Counted from the first letter of the stretch, positions 12,397 through 24,385 are shown. The stretch: 64,000 nucleotides of DNA from Cryptomeria japonica (GCF_030272615.1 NC_081412.1:478675657-478739656), one strand, 5' to 3'. Made by a program: numbers and translations. Notes: generated by a model not told the origin, from the sequence alone.

Positions 12397-14289
12397 TGTA
12401 ATATCCCAGTAATTTTTTTTTGAATTTTCAAGGCCGACAATAACATCAACAAAGAATTAACCCGTTAAGGTTAGAAAACATAACTGAAACCATACTGGAA
12501 AGTAACCCTTCCACTTTCTGATCACCAAGTGCCCAATGTGGGAAGGTGAGAGCATACAGTGTTGAGGGGATCATTAGCATAATAAAAATGAAACATAATG
12601 CAATGCTTGGGCGGCAAGCCAACCCCTTCCGCTTATCCAGTGGGAGAACAAGGAAACTTGGCGGTAAACCAGCCAAGTGAGATACACAAAGTAAGAATCA
12701 CTCAACCACAATATTCTTGTGGGAGGACTACAATTACATAATAACCTCAACTCGACTACCTATGCAGTGTGAAGACCATTACACAAGCTATCACTCGACC
12801 ACTTATTCAATGGGAGGACTGAAAATTACAAAGTTACTGAATATTAGGAGGCAAGCCAACCTCTTCCACTTATTCAGTGGGATGAGAGTTACAAAAATAG
12901 AATTGGTTAGTAGTACTACTAACTAACCTTACAATAATAGAGATGAGAGAAGGAGAGTAATACAGATTTCCACAATAAGAACACAAATTTATGTTACAAC
13001 CAATCTACAGGCTGAAATTACAAATCAACAGCCTATGGAAATGCCAAAATGCTCATAACTCCCTCATTATACATCCGAATCGATTCAAACCAGTCCCAAA
13101 CCCACAATATATCACTCACAACAACAACCAATCAAAACTACTACTCAAACAACCCCTTATTTATTTTGCATGCATCCCAATGCAAAAACAGAAACCCACG
13201 CTATACGTAGGAATTTTGATTTAGCATAAAAAATTCAAAACTCAAACAAACATGCTATAAACTCACAAAGTTTATTGCCAGTGTTGGGAAGGAAGAAGGA
13301 GATGATACCCATAATCGTCAGTCCCTTCAGCAGAGAGGTATGAGCGAAAAGATACTTCAGCCACAGGCAAACTGACAAGTCTCCAACATCACTTCAACAC
13401 CAAAAATGTCTAAGAAAACTCTGAGAATGTAGAAGAATACAACGCACAGCTAGGTACTATATTTCAAGTACAAAACTGGGAAGCACTAGGGAGATGCTCT
13501 CTGAAGTCTTAGTTCTGTCGCCAAATCGACATCATAACATTACAATTTTTAAAGATAATGCAAATGGGATCCCAAGTCTCTTATTTATAACTTCATACCC
13601 TCAAATCCAAATGCAAATTCCCTCAAATTCACTTCTCTCATTTTCCTTACATTCCACCCTACGTGGACCCCAAGAGTGGTGCCATATCCTCAAATCAACC
13701 CTCATGCCAAAAAGGCATGGGCCCATGAACTTCACTTGGCACATTAGAGATAAGTCATAAAATAATATCTCCTTCAATAATTTTGATATCTCTTTATTTA
13801 ACATGAAATTTGCCAGAAACTTAGGAAAAAATAGACATTAATCCCAAATTCAATAATCAGTAACACTTAATTAGATTAATTAAATATTAAACCTTAGGAT
13901 AAGGAAATAATATTTAATTGCATCACATATGAGTCTCGTATTGATTATTATCACAACCATGATGAAACTAAGCCAAGAAGACCACTGAACTGCTGCAGAA
14001 TCGGGACCCTGTCCACTGCCAAAAATAGAATTATGCCACACTGCCACTTACAAAAAATTGTAAGTCAAGAACCAATGCTCTGAAAAGCACGATCTTTGCG
14101 CCCAAAGATAGAGCATGGAGAGCTCAGTAGGACAGTGTCACCAGAATAGCCATTCACTGACTTACTAAAAATAGTAAGTCCTCATTTCATCAATGCTGGA
14201 CTCCTCATTCTTCATTCCACCTAGCCTATGGGTCTCAGGGATAGGCTAATGGACCACTGGAAGGTTATCAATGAGAAGGGGACATTACA
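12397..14289 (-). repeat. E2 5' LTR
   Basis: It pairs with 5630-7521 and is 1893 bp versus 1892 bp. A TATA box on the minus strand is at 13579-13589. Hairpins are at 14046-14065 (ACTTAC-AAAAAATT-GTAAGT) and 14160-14179; the first differs from its partner in the other LTR by a paired change in both arms. Confidence 0.94.
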
Positions 14290-14760
14290 TACGAAGTCCA
14301 AACAACTAGTGTTAGTTTTATCAGGTAATCCTCAAGCTACAAAGAATCCAAAAGGTGTGAACCAAGGTACTAACACTTATGCACCAAATGCCAATCGAGA
14401 TCATCTCAATGCAAACACCACCAACAATACCCAAAGCAATAACACTAATCGAGGACCAAATACAAGCTCACAGGGTAACACCAACAACTTTCCAAAACAC
14501 ATTTACACACCACTAGGGCAATCATTGGAGTTAGCACTCAGAGAACTCCTAGCAAACAAAATTATCTCCTTACAAGTAATCAACAAATTTGAACCACAAA
14601 TCAAACCACCCTAGTGGAATGACTCACACTTTTGTGATTTTCATAGAAACAAAGGTCATCAAACAAATGATTGCATGAGACTGAAAAACATTGTTCAAGA
14701 CATGATTGATAGAGGCAATTTAACAGTTGATGGTTTCAAGACAAATGGTGACCATGGAGC
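14290..14760 (+). pseudogene. gag: E1 gag, C-terminal part with zinc knuckle
   Basis: The frame of 14295 onward equals that of 4000-5629 once E2 plus one 5-bp duplication (8665 bp) is removed. The segment is Asn/Thr-rich (14380-14500), then passes one TAG (near 14613) into a knuckle FCDFHRNKGHQTNDC (CX2HX4HX4C) near 14625-14680, a form typical of Tat gag. Confidence 0.88.
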
Positions 14761-15640
14761 CTTTAAGAATCCTCTTCCAAACTACAACAAGGATGGAGCT
14801 TTAACCTCAAATGATACACATGGAGCTTGTATCAATCACATATACAATAACACCATCAATCATATATCAGTTGAGGACAATCAAGTAAACGTCATCACAA
14901 TCAAAGACAAGCGTGAACATGAATCCGTCAATGTAACCACCAGAGCTCAAAAATATGTCTTGAAGGGACATACATCAACAACAAACACCATACCCAAGAT
15001 TCAATATGATCTAGTCAGTCAATTGTGCAAAAATCCTACTCAAATATCTATACTGGAGTTGCTAAAACTTTCACCAAAACACAAAGACATCTTGGAACAA
15101 GCCCTATTGGAAACAAATGTACCTCAAGGTCTGGATGCTAACAAATTTCAAGCCATGGTAGCTCACATGACAGGGTCTCATAACCTTACCTTTTCTGAGC
15201 ATGATAATATCTCATTAAGTCATCCACATAATACTCCACTCCACATTGAAGTCTTGGTCTACAAGCATCAAGTCAAAAGAGTATTCATAGATGGAGGAGC
15301 TGGACTCAATATCTGTACCTTGAAACTTATCCATGCATTAGGCTTCTCTGAGTAATCTATTGATCCACGCAAAAAGATCACTATCAAAGCATATGATGAT
15401 GAAGAAAGATCATCCAAAGGAACAATAATGTTACCAATTCAAGTAGGACCAATACAAAAAGACACTATGTGCCAAGTCTTAGACATAGACCTCACATATA
15501 ATATCTTATTGGGTCGACCTTGGATACATGAAATGCAAGTAGTAACTTCTACTTATCACCAGTGTGTTAAGTTCCCCTATAATGGACAAGAGATTTCTAT
15601 ATCAGCATATCATAACCCATTTCAACATTGTAATGCTATG
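14761..15640 (+). pseudogene. pol: E1 protease
   Basis: The retropepsin-like core has VFIDGGAGLNICTLKLIHALG near 15280-15345, where DGG replaces the usual DTG/DSG, as in the Asp-protease variants of Tat elements. After a TAA at 15353 the same frame continues with DIDLTYNILLGRPWIHEM near 15485-15535, the conserved C-terminal part. A linker with Asn/His-rich sequence precedes it. Confidence 0.85.
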
Positions 15641-16990
15641 GGGGCAGCCCAAGACAGGTTGGTTCCACATAATAGAGAAAAACAAAGTTCCTCAACACCA
15701 ACTATTCAGCAAGAAAAGTCTAAATCGCTATCTATGGATTTCAAGCAGAAAATGAAAATCAAAGAGCAAGGCATGGGAGAATACTCTTTGGAACCTTTGT
15801 GTTTAGCCAACTTACCGACATCGCCTAAATCTCATGGATTACCTACAACATCAACACATCAAGCAACACAGTCCATCACCAAGTTTGATGGCAAATTTAT
15901 CCAAGTAGGCACTCTAGCACATGAATCAAAGGAAAAATACATCCTTAGTTGGCAATACAAGGATGAGGAAGAAGACAGAGCGACTACCATGGAAGTAGCT
16001 ATACCAACACACCTGTATGGAAAAGGCTACTTAATCATGCAACAAATGGGATACAATGGCAAAGGACCTATCAACAAATGTCAGGAAGGCATCACAGGAC
16101 CATTATATCCTCCTTCACAATTCAGTAAAGACAAAATAGGATTGGGCTATGAACACACTCTACCACCAAGGAAGACACCAAGCAAATACCAAAAACCTCA
16201 GTGGAAAGTAAGGAATAAATACAAGGAGGACCCATGGCAGGAGGCACTATTTGAATCAGTAGAGACGATACACAAGGAACGTGAATATCAAGAAAGAAAG
16301 CATCATCAAGAGAAACCCATCAATCAAAAGAAGGAAACATCTAATGCAGAAGTACATCATGTTCAAGAACCAATCACCAACAAAGAGGAATGACCTCCTA
16401 ATAACATCATTACTCCCTGACGAGAGACAATATATGAGCAAATGCAGAGAGTGGAAGCAGGATTTGACACAAAATCAGAGAAAATTATCAGACTCGTATC
16501 AATCATCAAGGACCTATTTTCACCCTACAACATACCAGTCGACAATACTGCAAAAATATGGGACAATACCTCTGAGACTGATTCAAATGAATATGAATGG
16601 GGCGGCTGTTTCAATGTTACTAAAGACATTGCTGAAAATGACAGTCATACACCCATTTCTCATGAAGAACACGGCACATAACCTAGACTACTTGAATTTG
16701 GTCCACATAATATCTATGATGCCAAGGAAAATGATCAATAACATTAGGAGCAAGTCTATACAGAAGATGATACCATCGAAGACCTCGACAAAATAATTAA
16801 CTTATTTAATATCTCAGCCAATCACGATGATATCTCCATCCTTACACTTACAATAGCTGAACTTGATCCACCCAATGACTCTTTACCACTTATATTTCCT
16901 GACCTCATAGACTAGGACGGACCTCAAAATCATGACATACCAATTTTACCAAATGATGAGTCCATTATCCATTACTTGTGTACTGTCAAC
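15641..16990 (+). pseudogene. E1 post-protease region with G-patch
   Basis: The same frame runs on to 16393 and contains a G-patch-like block at about 16010-16104 (GYLIMQQMGYNGKG then a QEGITGPL end). G-patch domains bind RNA or activate helicases and are known next to protease in some retroelements and betaretroviruses. Downstream, 16442-16681 is acidic (DNTSETDSNEYEW) and similar acidic sequence continues with several stops to about 16990. A frameshift lies between 16990 and 17090. No other domain is recognised. Confidence 0.7.
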
Positions 16991-17009
16991 CCAGAAATAG
17001 ACTCTACCA

Positions 17010-18400
17010 GTGAACAAAATAACGACATCTGCAATCAGGGGAGTTCCAAGTCTCTCAGGCACAAAAAATGAACAAAATAAAAGATCTATTGCTGAAAACC
17101 AGTCAATGGTAGCAATAGATCACAAAAAAGTAAAAATAAAGGATGCATCTGAGGGTGAAAACCTTTTTAAGGCACCTAGAGATGAGAGACTTGACACTCT
17201 TCTTGAACATTATCAGGAGTGATCACCCATATTGATTGATCCCACTCAATCAATCAACATTGGTACAACAAAAGCAACAAAAAACATACACCTTGTAGAA
17301 TCTTTGACAGAGGAAGAAAAATCAGAGTTTATCCAATTTTTCAAAGAAAAGCAGATCAACTTTGCTTGGTCATATGCAGATATGCCCGGGATTGATCCAC
17401 AGTTAATCATGCATCACTTATTTATTGCTCCAGGAGCTAAACTAGTCAAGCAAAAATTGAGAAAGATGAATCCACATGTAGCATTGATGGTCAATGCTGA
17501 GTTGAAGAAACTATTAGACGTCGGATTTATTCGACCTATCGACTATGCTGAATAGATTTCCAGCATCGTACCAATATTTAAACCAGATGGCAATATCAGG
17601 ATTTGCACTGATTTTAGAGATGTCAACAAAGCCTGTCGAAAGGATGACTTTCCTTTGCCCAGTATCGACATAATTGTCAACCACACAAAATGCCATGCAA
17701 TGCTATCACTAATGGACGGTTTTTTGGGCTATAATCAAATCAAGATAGCCCCAAAGGATCAAGATAGAACAACATTTACCTGTCCTTGGGGAACATACTG
17801 TTGGAATGTCATGCCATTTGGCTTAAAGAATGTAGGGGCAACTTATCAACAGGAAATGACAACAATCTTTCATGACATGATGCATACCTTCATGGAGGAC
17901 TATGTGGATGATTTACTAGCTAAATCATTTACCTGAGCAGAACATCTAGGCATCTTAGAGAATATTTTTGACAGATTGGAGAAATTCCAAGTCAAGCTCA
18001 ACCCTAAGAAATGTGTCTTTGGGGTTACATCAGGCAAATTATTAAGCTACATAGTCTCAGGAAAGGACATTGAAGTAGATCCAACAAAGGTACAAGCCAT
18101 AATGGAGATGCCACCACCAAAGAACATTAGCCAACTCAGATCTTTACAAGGACAACTCCAGTCAATTAGGCGATTCATCGCTCAACTAGTAGATAAAAGT
18201 CTACCATTCAATCATTTGCTACATAAAAATGTGCCATTCAGATGGGAAGCCAAATGTGTAGAATCATTCTATCAAATCAAGCAATACCTAATGAACCCAC
18301 TAGTTCTGGTACCACCAATAGCAGGGAAGCCACTCATTCTCTACATTTCAACAACATATATATCACTGGGGGGATTATTAGCAAGAAGATCAACAAGATA
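17010..18400 (+). pseudogene. pol: E1 reverse transcriptase
   Basis: The frame is continuous from 17010 with three stops: TGA near 17220, TAG near 17553 (a Trp site, TGG to TAG) and TGA near 17935 (an Arg site). Palm motifs are ICTDFRDVNKACRKDDFPLP, SLMDGFLGYNQI, and WNVMPFGLKNVGATYQ. The catalytic YVDD is at 17901-17912. Connection motifs LNPKKCVFGV and PPPKNISQLRSLQGQLQSIRRF follow. RT catalyses cDNA synthesis; this copy cannot be translated through. Confidence 0.93.
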
Positions 18401-18717
18401 AGGAATGAGCTATCTACTACATCAACAAGACATTAAACGGATATGAACTCAACTATACATTCATTGAGAAGGCTTGTCTAACAGTGGTATTTGCTTCTCA
18501 AAAGTTTCGGCATTACATGCTAGCTCACACAATTAAGCTAGTCACAAAAATTGGTCCTCTCAAATATTTGCTCACCAAAGCAACTCTTACAGGCAGATTG
18601 GCTAAATGGGTCATGATTCTTAGTGAATTTGATATCCACTACACAGAGCGATGAGCTATCAAAGGACAAGTAATTGCAGATCAACTAGCTGAAGCACCGC
18701 TACCTGAAAAACAACCA
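18401..18717 (+). pseudogene. pol: E1 RNase H (native gypsy type), degraded
   Basis: A frameshift near 18400 separates this from RT. In the new frame, YTFIEKACLTVVFASQKFRHY and AKWVMILSEFDIHYTE are readable, followed by a TGA at an expected Arg and then QVIADQLAEAPLP, the usual end of the domain and the link to the second RNase H. The N-terminal catalytic Asp region is poorly preserved. Confidence 0.8.
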
Positions 18718-19323
18718 ATGGAGATTGAATTTCTAGATAGAGATGTTCTTACTATAAACACCAAACAATGGACCCTATACTTTGATGGATCCTATACTCA
18801 ACATGGCTCAGGTGCTAGCATTCTGTTCATCACTCCTGAAGGGCACACCATACCAAGATCATATAGGCTCATGTTTCCATGCACAAATAATGTTGTTGAA
18901 TATGAGGCACTGGTTATAGGCATCAACATGGTTGTGGAATGGAGAATCACAGAATTAAAAGTCTACGAAGATTCACAACTAGTCATCAATCAAATCAACA
19001 ATGACTATCAGACAAAAGATGACAAGCTGCTACCATACAAGTGAATGGTGGATGATTTTAAACAATATTTTGTACACATCACCTTCGCGCAAATACCAAG
19101 GTTAGACAATCGAGCAACCGATGCAATGGCTACTATTGCTTCACTACTGCAGATTCCAGAGCAACAATGTCATTACGAGTTTCTAGTAGAGCAACTGTTC
19201 TCCCCAGCCTATGACCATTCTGAATCCCATGTTATCTATGCCTTGACTAGTTCTAACTCTCCGTTATATGAACCAATATATGACTATCTTAAAAATAATA
19301 TCTTACCCATTGACCTATCTTGA
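18718..19323 (+). pseudogene. pol: E1 second RNase H (archaeal type)
   Basis: Motifs in order are WTLYFDGSYTQHGSGAS (Asp), NVVEYEALVIGI (Glu), and ELKVYEDSQLVINQI (Asp). After a TGA at 19042 comes RLDNRATDAMATIAS, the last acidic motif. This extra domain between RNase H and integrase is a hallmark of Tat elements. All catalytic acids appear present. Confidence 0.92.
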
Positions 19324-19380
19324 AACCAAAAATGTAACTTTATCCGACAAGCTGCCTGTTATACTCTCACTGCTTTTACT

Positions 19381-20520
19381 TTGTATCATCGAGGTCTAGA
19401 TGGTACTCTTCTTTGTTGCCTTGATTGTAATGAATCTGACTCCGCTTTACAAGAGCTTCACGAAGGTATCTATGGAACACATTCAAGTGGTCCTACTCTT
19501 GCTAAAAAACTTCTAAGAATGGGATATTACTGGCCGACAATGGAAAAAGATTCTTATCATTTCGCCAAGAAGTGTCCTAAATGCCAAATCCATGGCAATT
19601 TTATATATGCACCAACACAGGAACTGCAACCATTCACAACATCCTGGCCCTTTTGCTAGTGGGGACTGGACTTAGTCGGCAAAATTCATCCTTCATCTTC
19701 AAATGGACACAAGTTCATTATCACTACAACATAATATTTTACCAAATAGATTGAAGTGGTCCCCATGACCACAATGACTGGGAAACAAATTGCCTCTTTT
19801 ATTCTTAATTATCTAATCTGCAGATATGGCATTCCAAGTTCCATCATCACAGATAATGGATGACCTTTCAAGAACCAAGATGTGCGAGAACTATGTGAAA
19901 AATTCAAGATCCAACATCATTTCTCTACACCTTACTACCCACAGCGGAATGGTCAGGCTGAAGCATCCAACAAAACAATATTGAAAATCCTAAAGAAAAT
20001 AGTGAATGATGCAGGCAAAGATTGGCACGTACAACTCAATCCAGCACTTTGGGCATATAGAACTAGAATCCGCACACCTACGGGAGCTACACCATATTCA
20101 TTAGTATATGGATCAGAAGCAATTTTACCCTTGGAGGTTGAAATTCCATCTCTCAAAGTCTCTTTGAAAGGCCTCATTCCAAATGAAGAGTATCGAGTCA
20201 ACCAACTGGAAGAGCTAGAACTGCTAGATAAAAAATGCCAACATGCCTACACTCACCTCAAAGCATATCAGCAACACATGTGCAGAAGCTACAATCAAAA
20301 GGTCATTACCAAAATTTTTAAAATTAGTGATTTAGTACTCAAGGGAAATCCTAGAAATCAACAGGATCGAGAAAAGAAAGGGAAATTTGAACCTAAGTGG
20401 TTAGGTCCCTATGTTATCATATCAACCTATGGATCAAATGCTTATCAACTAACAACTTTAGAAGGAGATGTGCTCGACGAACCAACTAAAAACATCCATC
20501 TAAATAAATACTACACTTGA
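19381..20520 (+). pseudogene. pol: E1 integrase
   Basis: A zinc-binding HHCC (HEGIYGTH then CPKCQIH) is at 19455-19590. The catalytic triad is intact: Asp 19669-19671 (WGLDLVG), Asp 19852-19854 (TDNG) and Glu 19960-19962 (NGQAEASN), an exact D-35-E spacing. Stops at 19657, about 19732, about 19750 and 19861 are each explained by one C/T or G/A transition, for example CAG to TAG, TGG to TAG and CGA to TGA. The C-terminal part ends FEPKWLGPYVI and LNKYYT then TGA at 20520. Confidence 0.93.
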
Positions 20521-21515
20521 GCAGTCTAATGCACGAAAAAGTCAAAAATATCAAAAAAAAATAAAAATCAAAAATCAAGAAAAAGCAAATAAAAAGGTAA
20601 AATAAAAGCAATTGGTGAAAACCTGGCAACAGACACTATTGTGAGAGGACAACTCCTCTATCTATCTATACTCACGAGCCCTTTCTATCCACAGTCAAGC
20701 ACTATCGGCTATCGCCCGACATTTTATCGTATTATCTAGGACATACTTAGTGTAGTCACTATCCTGGTTTATCCACATATCCTTTCATCGTATCCCACCA
20801 TGGCTTGGTAATCACTACACATATCCACATTAAGAGGAAAACTCAGCTAGGGGTAGCATTGATCAAAATTTCATCTTCAATCAAAACTTGCAGCAAACTC
20901 AGACAATCATATCCAGCAAACAAATCAACAATCACAAAAACAAACATTGATCACTTAAAAAGATTCACAACACATGATGGATGATTTTTTGAAGTATCAA
21001 ATGTTTGCATCTTGCATAAAGCTTTGACTATTTTTTGCACTTGAACTTTCTTGAACTATTGGATCCTCTATATTTTCTCAACGATGCATCAAGATAGAGA
21101 AAGTCATGGGGACTCCAATATTTTTTAGTTCTCTGTCCATGAGACGATCACTTGTACTGTGCAAATACTTGTCTCGAGATGTGATTCAAAGAAGATCACT
21201 AAAGACATGATTCCACTTTGCACATAAAAATGGTTTAATCTTGTCTGTTTATACACAATCCACACTCAGGTCGTCCAAGTTAAATTATACCTTGATGCTT
21301 GTGCTATCTTGCAAAATAAAAAATCATGAAAATTTTTCTCAGGTCATTATGGTTCAATTATACCATTTTGCTTATATAAATTTTCAACATATCCCAACAA
21401 TTCAATACTCAATGAAGATACCTATAAAGAATGCAAAAACATGTGACTATACAAAGATGACAAACAGAAGAACGAGGATGCTCAAATTAGTTGCATATCA
21501 TTTTACAATTAGATG
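20521..21515 (+). other. E1 3' region, no gene seen
   Basis: AT-rich non-coding sequence lies between integrase and the 42-bp repeats. I see A-rich runs near 20550-20610 and no conserved reading frame. Confidence 0.5.
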
Positions 21516-21826
21516 CATATCATATCATACATCTCATTTTCAAGATACATCTCATTTTCAAGATACATCTCACAACATATCATATCATACATCTCATTTC
21601 AAGATACATCTCACAACATATCATATCATACATCTCATTTTCAAGTTACATCTCACAACATATCATATCATACATCTCATTTTCAAGATACATCTCACAG
21701 CATATCACATCATACATCTCATTTTCAAGATACATCTCACAGCACATCACATCATACATCTCATTTTCACGACACATCTCACAACATATCATATCATACA
21801 TCTCATTTTCAAGATACATCTCATAA
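21516..21826 (+). repeat. 42-bp tandem repeat, about 7 copies
   Basis: Units begin at 21516, 21576, 21617, 21659, 21701, 21743 and 21785, a 42-bp period apart from one partial 18-bp duplication in the first unit and one base deletion in the second. Each starts CATATCATATCATACATCTC. Three overlapping frames are open only because the repeat lacks stops; I do not regard them as genes. Confidence 0.93.
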
Positions 21827-22057
21827 CATCATGCATTAACACATCAAATTCATAACATATCAAATCACATACATCTAAGCATTGCATCATCATCATAGAA
21901 ATATCAAAATCATATAGAAAGCATCATCCATAACACATCACATGAGGATCAAGGAAAATGGTGTCATATATATCTCAAAAATGATCAATGTATAAAATAT
22001 GTCATGTCTATGCCAAATACAACAAAAATGATCAATATACAATGGAGACAGCGTCTC

Positions 22058-24118
22058 TTAGGAATGACTATCTCCTAAGGGTGATGACCTCACAACAGAT
22101 GTCCCAACACCTGGATCTCTAGGTGGATCCTGTCGAGTAGGCCCTGTCACGCCTCTGGTTTCTGTCCTAGACCCAGTCTGCTTGGATCGATTGGATCTCG
22201 AAGCTGTAAAACTTGAAACTTGGCGCTCCCTGGGCACCACATCCTCGTAATGCCTCCGATATTACTCCACCTCCTTGGCTCTCAAAGCCACCTCTCTTAG
22301 GGTATCTCTCACTGAGCCACCCACCGTTGCTCTCTCCAAAGTCTTTGCTTGAGCCTCAGCTCGACCCAACCGCTCCAAAACTGTATCTCGCTCAGTGGTC
22401 AGATGTGTAATCTACCACTGATGCGCCAATAGCTATGTTTGCAGGTGCTGCACTGATAATTGCAATGACCTAATCTGCACGTCCTCCTGGTGTGTCAGAA
22501 TCCGCATCTGGATGGGTACCTGTGAAGTGGTACCCCCTATCCCTCCCCCTGTCCTTAGTGCTGGTGGGGGTAAAACATCTGACCTCCTCCTCTGGGCTGA
22601 CCATCTGAACTCATCTGTTCCTCCCACCATTTCTATCACCTCTCCTACCCTCTCCTCACCTCCAGCTCCAATAGCTAAACCTCCCCTCCCTCTATCCACC
22701 ACAGCTCACCGCACTGCTCTCTCCACCTGAATCCCTCTATCACCACCATCCCCACCCCTATCTCCTCTCCTCCCCTGATCTCCACCTTTGTCTCCTCTCC
22801 TCCCCTGATCTCCTCTCCCTCTATCCCCTCACTGACCTCAGCCACCTCCTCTACCATCTCCACCATCATCACCTCCACCATCCCCACCTCCCTCATCCAA
22901 CTCCTCTCCATCCTCTCCCTATCTCCCTAGCCTCTCGGGCTGCTCATCCTTATCATCGTCAAAAGTGGGAATCATCTCCGATGGATCTGATATCCTAGCC
23001 ACGACATGCACTGCAGATAGTGTGGCAAACTCCTCTGTCATCCCTGCATCCACTACCCCATAGGCATAGTCCCATATCTGGCTGGCTAGGTGAAAGAACT
23101 CCTCGACTACCGCCATGCTATCAATAGTGGGTCCCCACTCAGGTACATCCTGTCTTTGTCGAGCATACAAACATGATCCCTGTGGAACCCCCTGCTATCG
23201 TCCATACTGCCACAACACTCGGTTGTGCATGAATCTCTCAATCATAAAGGGCATCCATCCTGTCAAAAATTGAGACATGTAGACATAGGGAATCTCCATC
23301 CCATCCTCTACCCATACCTCACACTCCATGTACGGTCTCCATACGACTGTATCAATATCATCTAACACTCTTCTCCAATGCTCTAGTTTTCCCAGCTTAC
23401 GTTGGACAACTATCCCTCAATATCCGTATGCATAAGCACACCCAGTAGGCCTATCTCTATTTGTAAGTGGCCTAACTACGAGAATATGCTCCCATGCCCA
23501 TACCTGTAGCAGTGTAACTCAAGCGGATGAAATGATGTACCCCAAGTAAACCACCTGATGCAGATTCCTGTATAAGTGGGCCAGCATAACCGACCCTCAG
23601 GCAAATCGACGACCCTGTGTCACCATGTCCTCTAGGACCAACCCCCATCCTACTGCCAGTCCCTTTGACCTACAGTCAGGACATAAGAAACCACCTATGA
23701 ATCCTACCAGCACTGATGGTAGAGGGGCGTAATCCAAATGAATGAACTCCTGCCAGGGGATCTCGTATCCGCAAACCGTATCATCCTGTAGAATCCAGAG
23801 AAGAGCCATTGTCCCACCCTCCTTTGTCTGCTCATATGGTAATAGTGCACCTACCACAGGAATCCACAAAATCTGGTAGCAATCCTCAATTGTCACTGTG
23901 ATCTCACCTGTCGCCAAATGGAAGGTGTTGGTGTCACTATGCCACCTCTTAGCCAAAGCTGTCAACAAACCCCGGTTAATGATATACCGATGCATCTCTA
24001 ACAAAGAGGATAGGCCACATCTCTCAATGATATCCCTGTCTGCCTATGTCAATCGTGGTATCAATGACCACGATCTCAGAAATCGCTCTCGTATCTGAAC
24101 AACCCCAATGCCCTCCTG
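22058..24118 (-). pseudogene. Antisense ORF of E1 with plant mobile domain (PMD, MAIN-like)
   Basis: Reading right to left, one frame can be followed for about 2.06 kb. Open blocks end at 24004, 23170, 22702 and 22240, all in register. Clear PMD features are LLTALAKRWHSDTNTFHL followed by GEITVTIEDCYQILWIPV, then GWGLVLEDMVTQGRRFA, LAHLYRNLHQVVYLG, LLQVWAWEHILV and RVLWQYGR. After 22919 comes a Gly/Asp/Glu-rich stretch (about 22910-22700) and a charged helical tail (LREVALRAKEVE then YRRHYEDVV). Stops at 24044, 23597, 23519, 23417, 23195, about 22430 and near 22270 are all TAG, TGA or TAA where CAG, CGA, CAA or TGG would restore sense. PMD proteins of the MAIN/MAIL family act in plant silencing, and related domains are carried by some transposons. 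The start codon is not identified. Confidence 0.82.
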
Positions 24119-24210
24119 TCACAAACAAAACAAGTCCAATATCAATTTCCTCATCATATCAATTCATATCAAAATCAAATTCATATCAACTTGAAACATT
24201 GAAAATCTAA

Positions 24211-24385
24211 TCAAGTTTCACATTCATATCAGCTTGTAACACAACTCAAGTTTCACATTCATATCAACTTGTAACACAACTCAAGTTCCACATTCATATC
24301 AACTTGTAACACAACTCAAGTTCCACAATCATATCAACTTGTAACACAACTCAAGTTCCATATTTATATCAACTTGAAACAATGC
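24211..24385 (+). repeat. 35-bp tandem repeat, 5 copies
   Basis: Units start at 24211, 24246, 24281, 24316 and 24351, exactly 35 bp each, of the form TCAAGTTTCACATTCATATC then ARCTTGTAACACAAC. The last copy is the most diverged. Confidence 0.95.

Larger units (their letters stand above)
5630..14289 (-). mobile_element. E2: complete Ty3/gypsy chromovirus nested in E1 gag
   Basis: Terminal repeats at 5630-7521 and 12397-14289 start TG and end CA, and internal domains run on the minus strand as gag, protease, RT, RNase H, integrase, chromodomain. The flanks are TATGA (5625-5629) and TACGA (14290-14294), a 5-bp target duplication with one transition. The LTRs look about 93-95% alike by eye, so this is an old copy but younger than its host E1. 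One frame serves gag to RNase H and one frameshift precedes integrase, so the element is dead. The chromodomain is the basis for calling it a chromovirus; the branch (Tekay, Reina, CRM or other) is not settled. Confidence 0.95.

Noticed and set aside
21241-21855. Three overlapping plus-strand open frames of 100-200 codons rich in His, Ile and Ser
   Set aside because: They coincide with the 42-bp tandem repeat, whose unit lacks stops in several frames.
22675-22911. Minus-strand Glu/Val/Gly-rich frame overlapping the antisense ORF tail
   Set aside because: It is in a different frame from the PMD ORF and consists of low-complexity CT-rich DNA; the PMD frame passes through the same bases.
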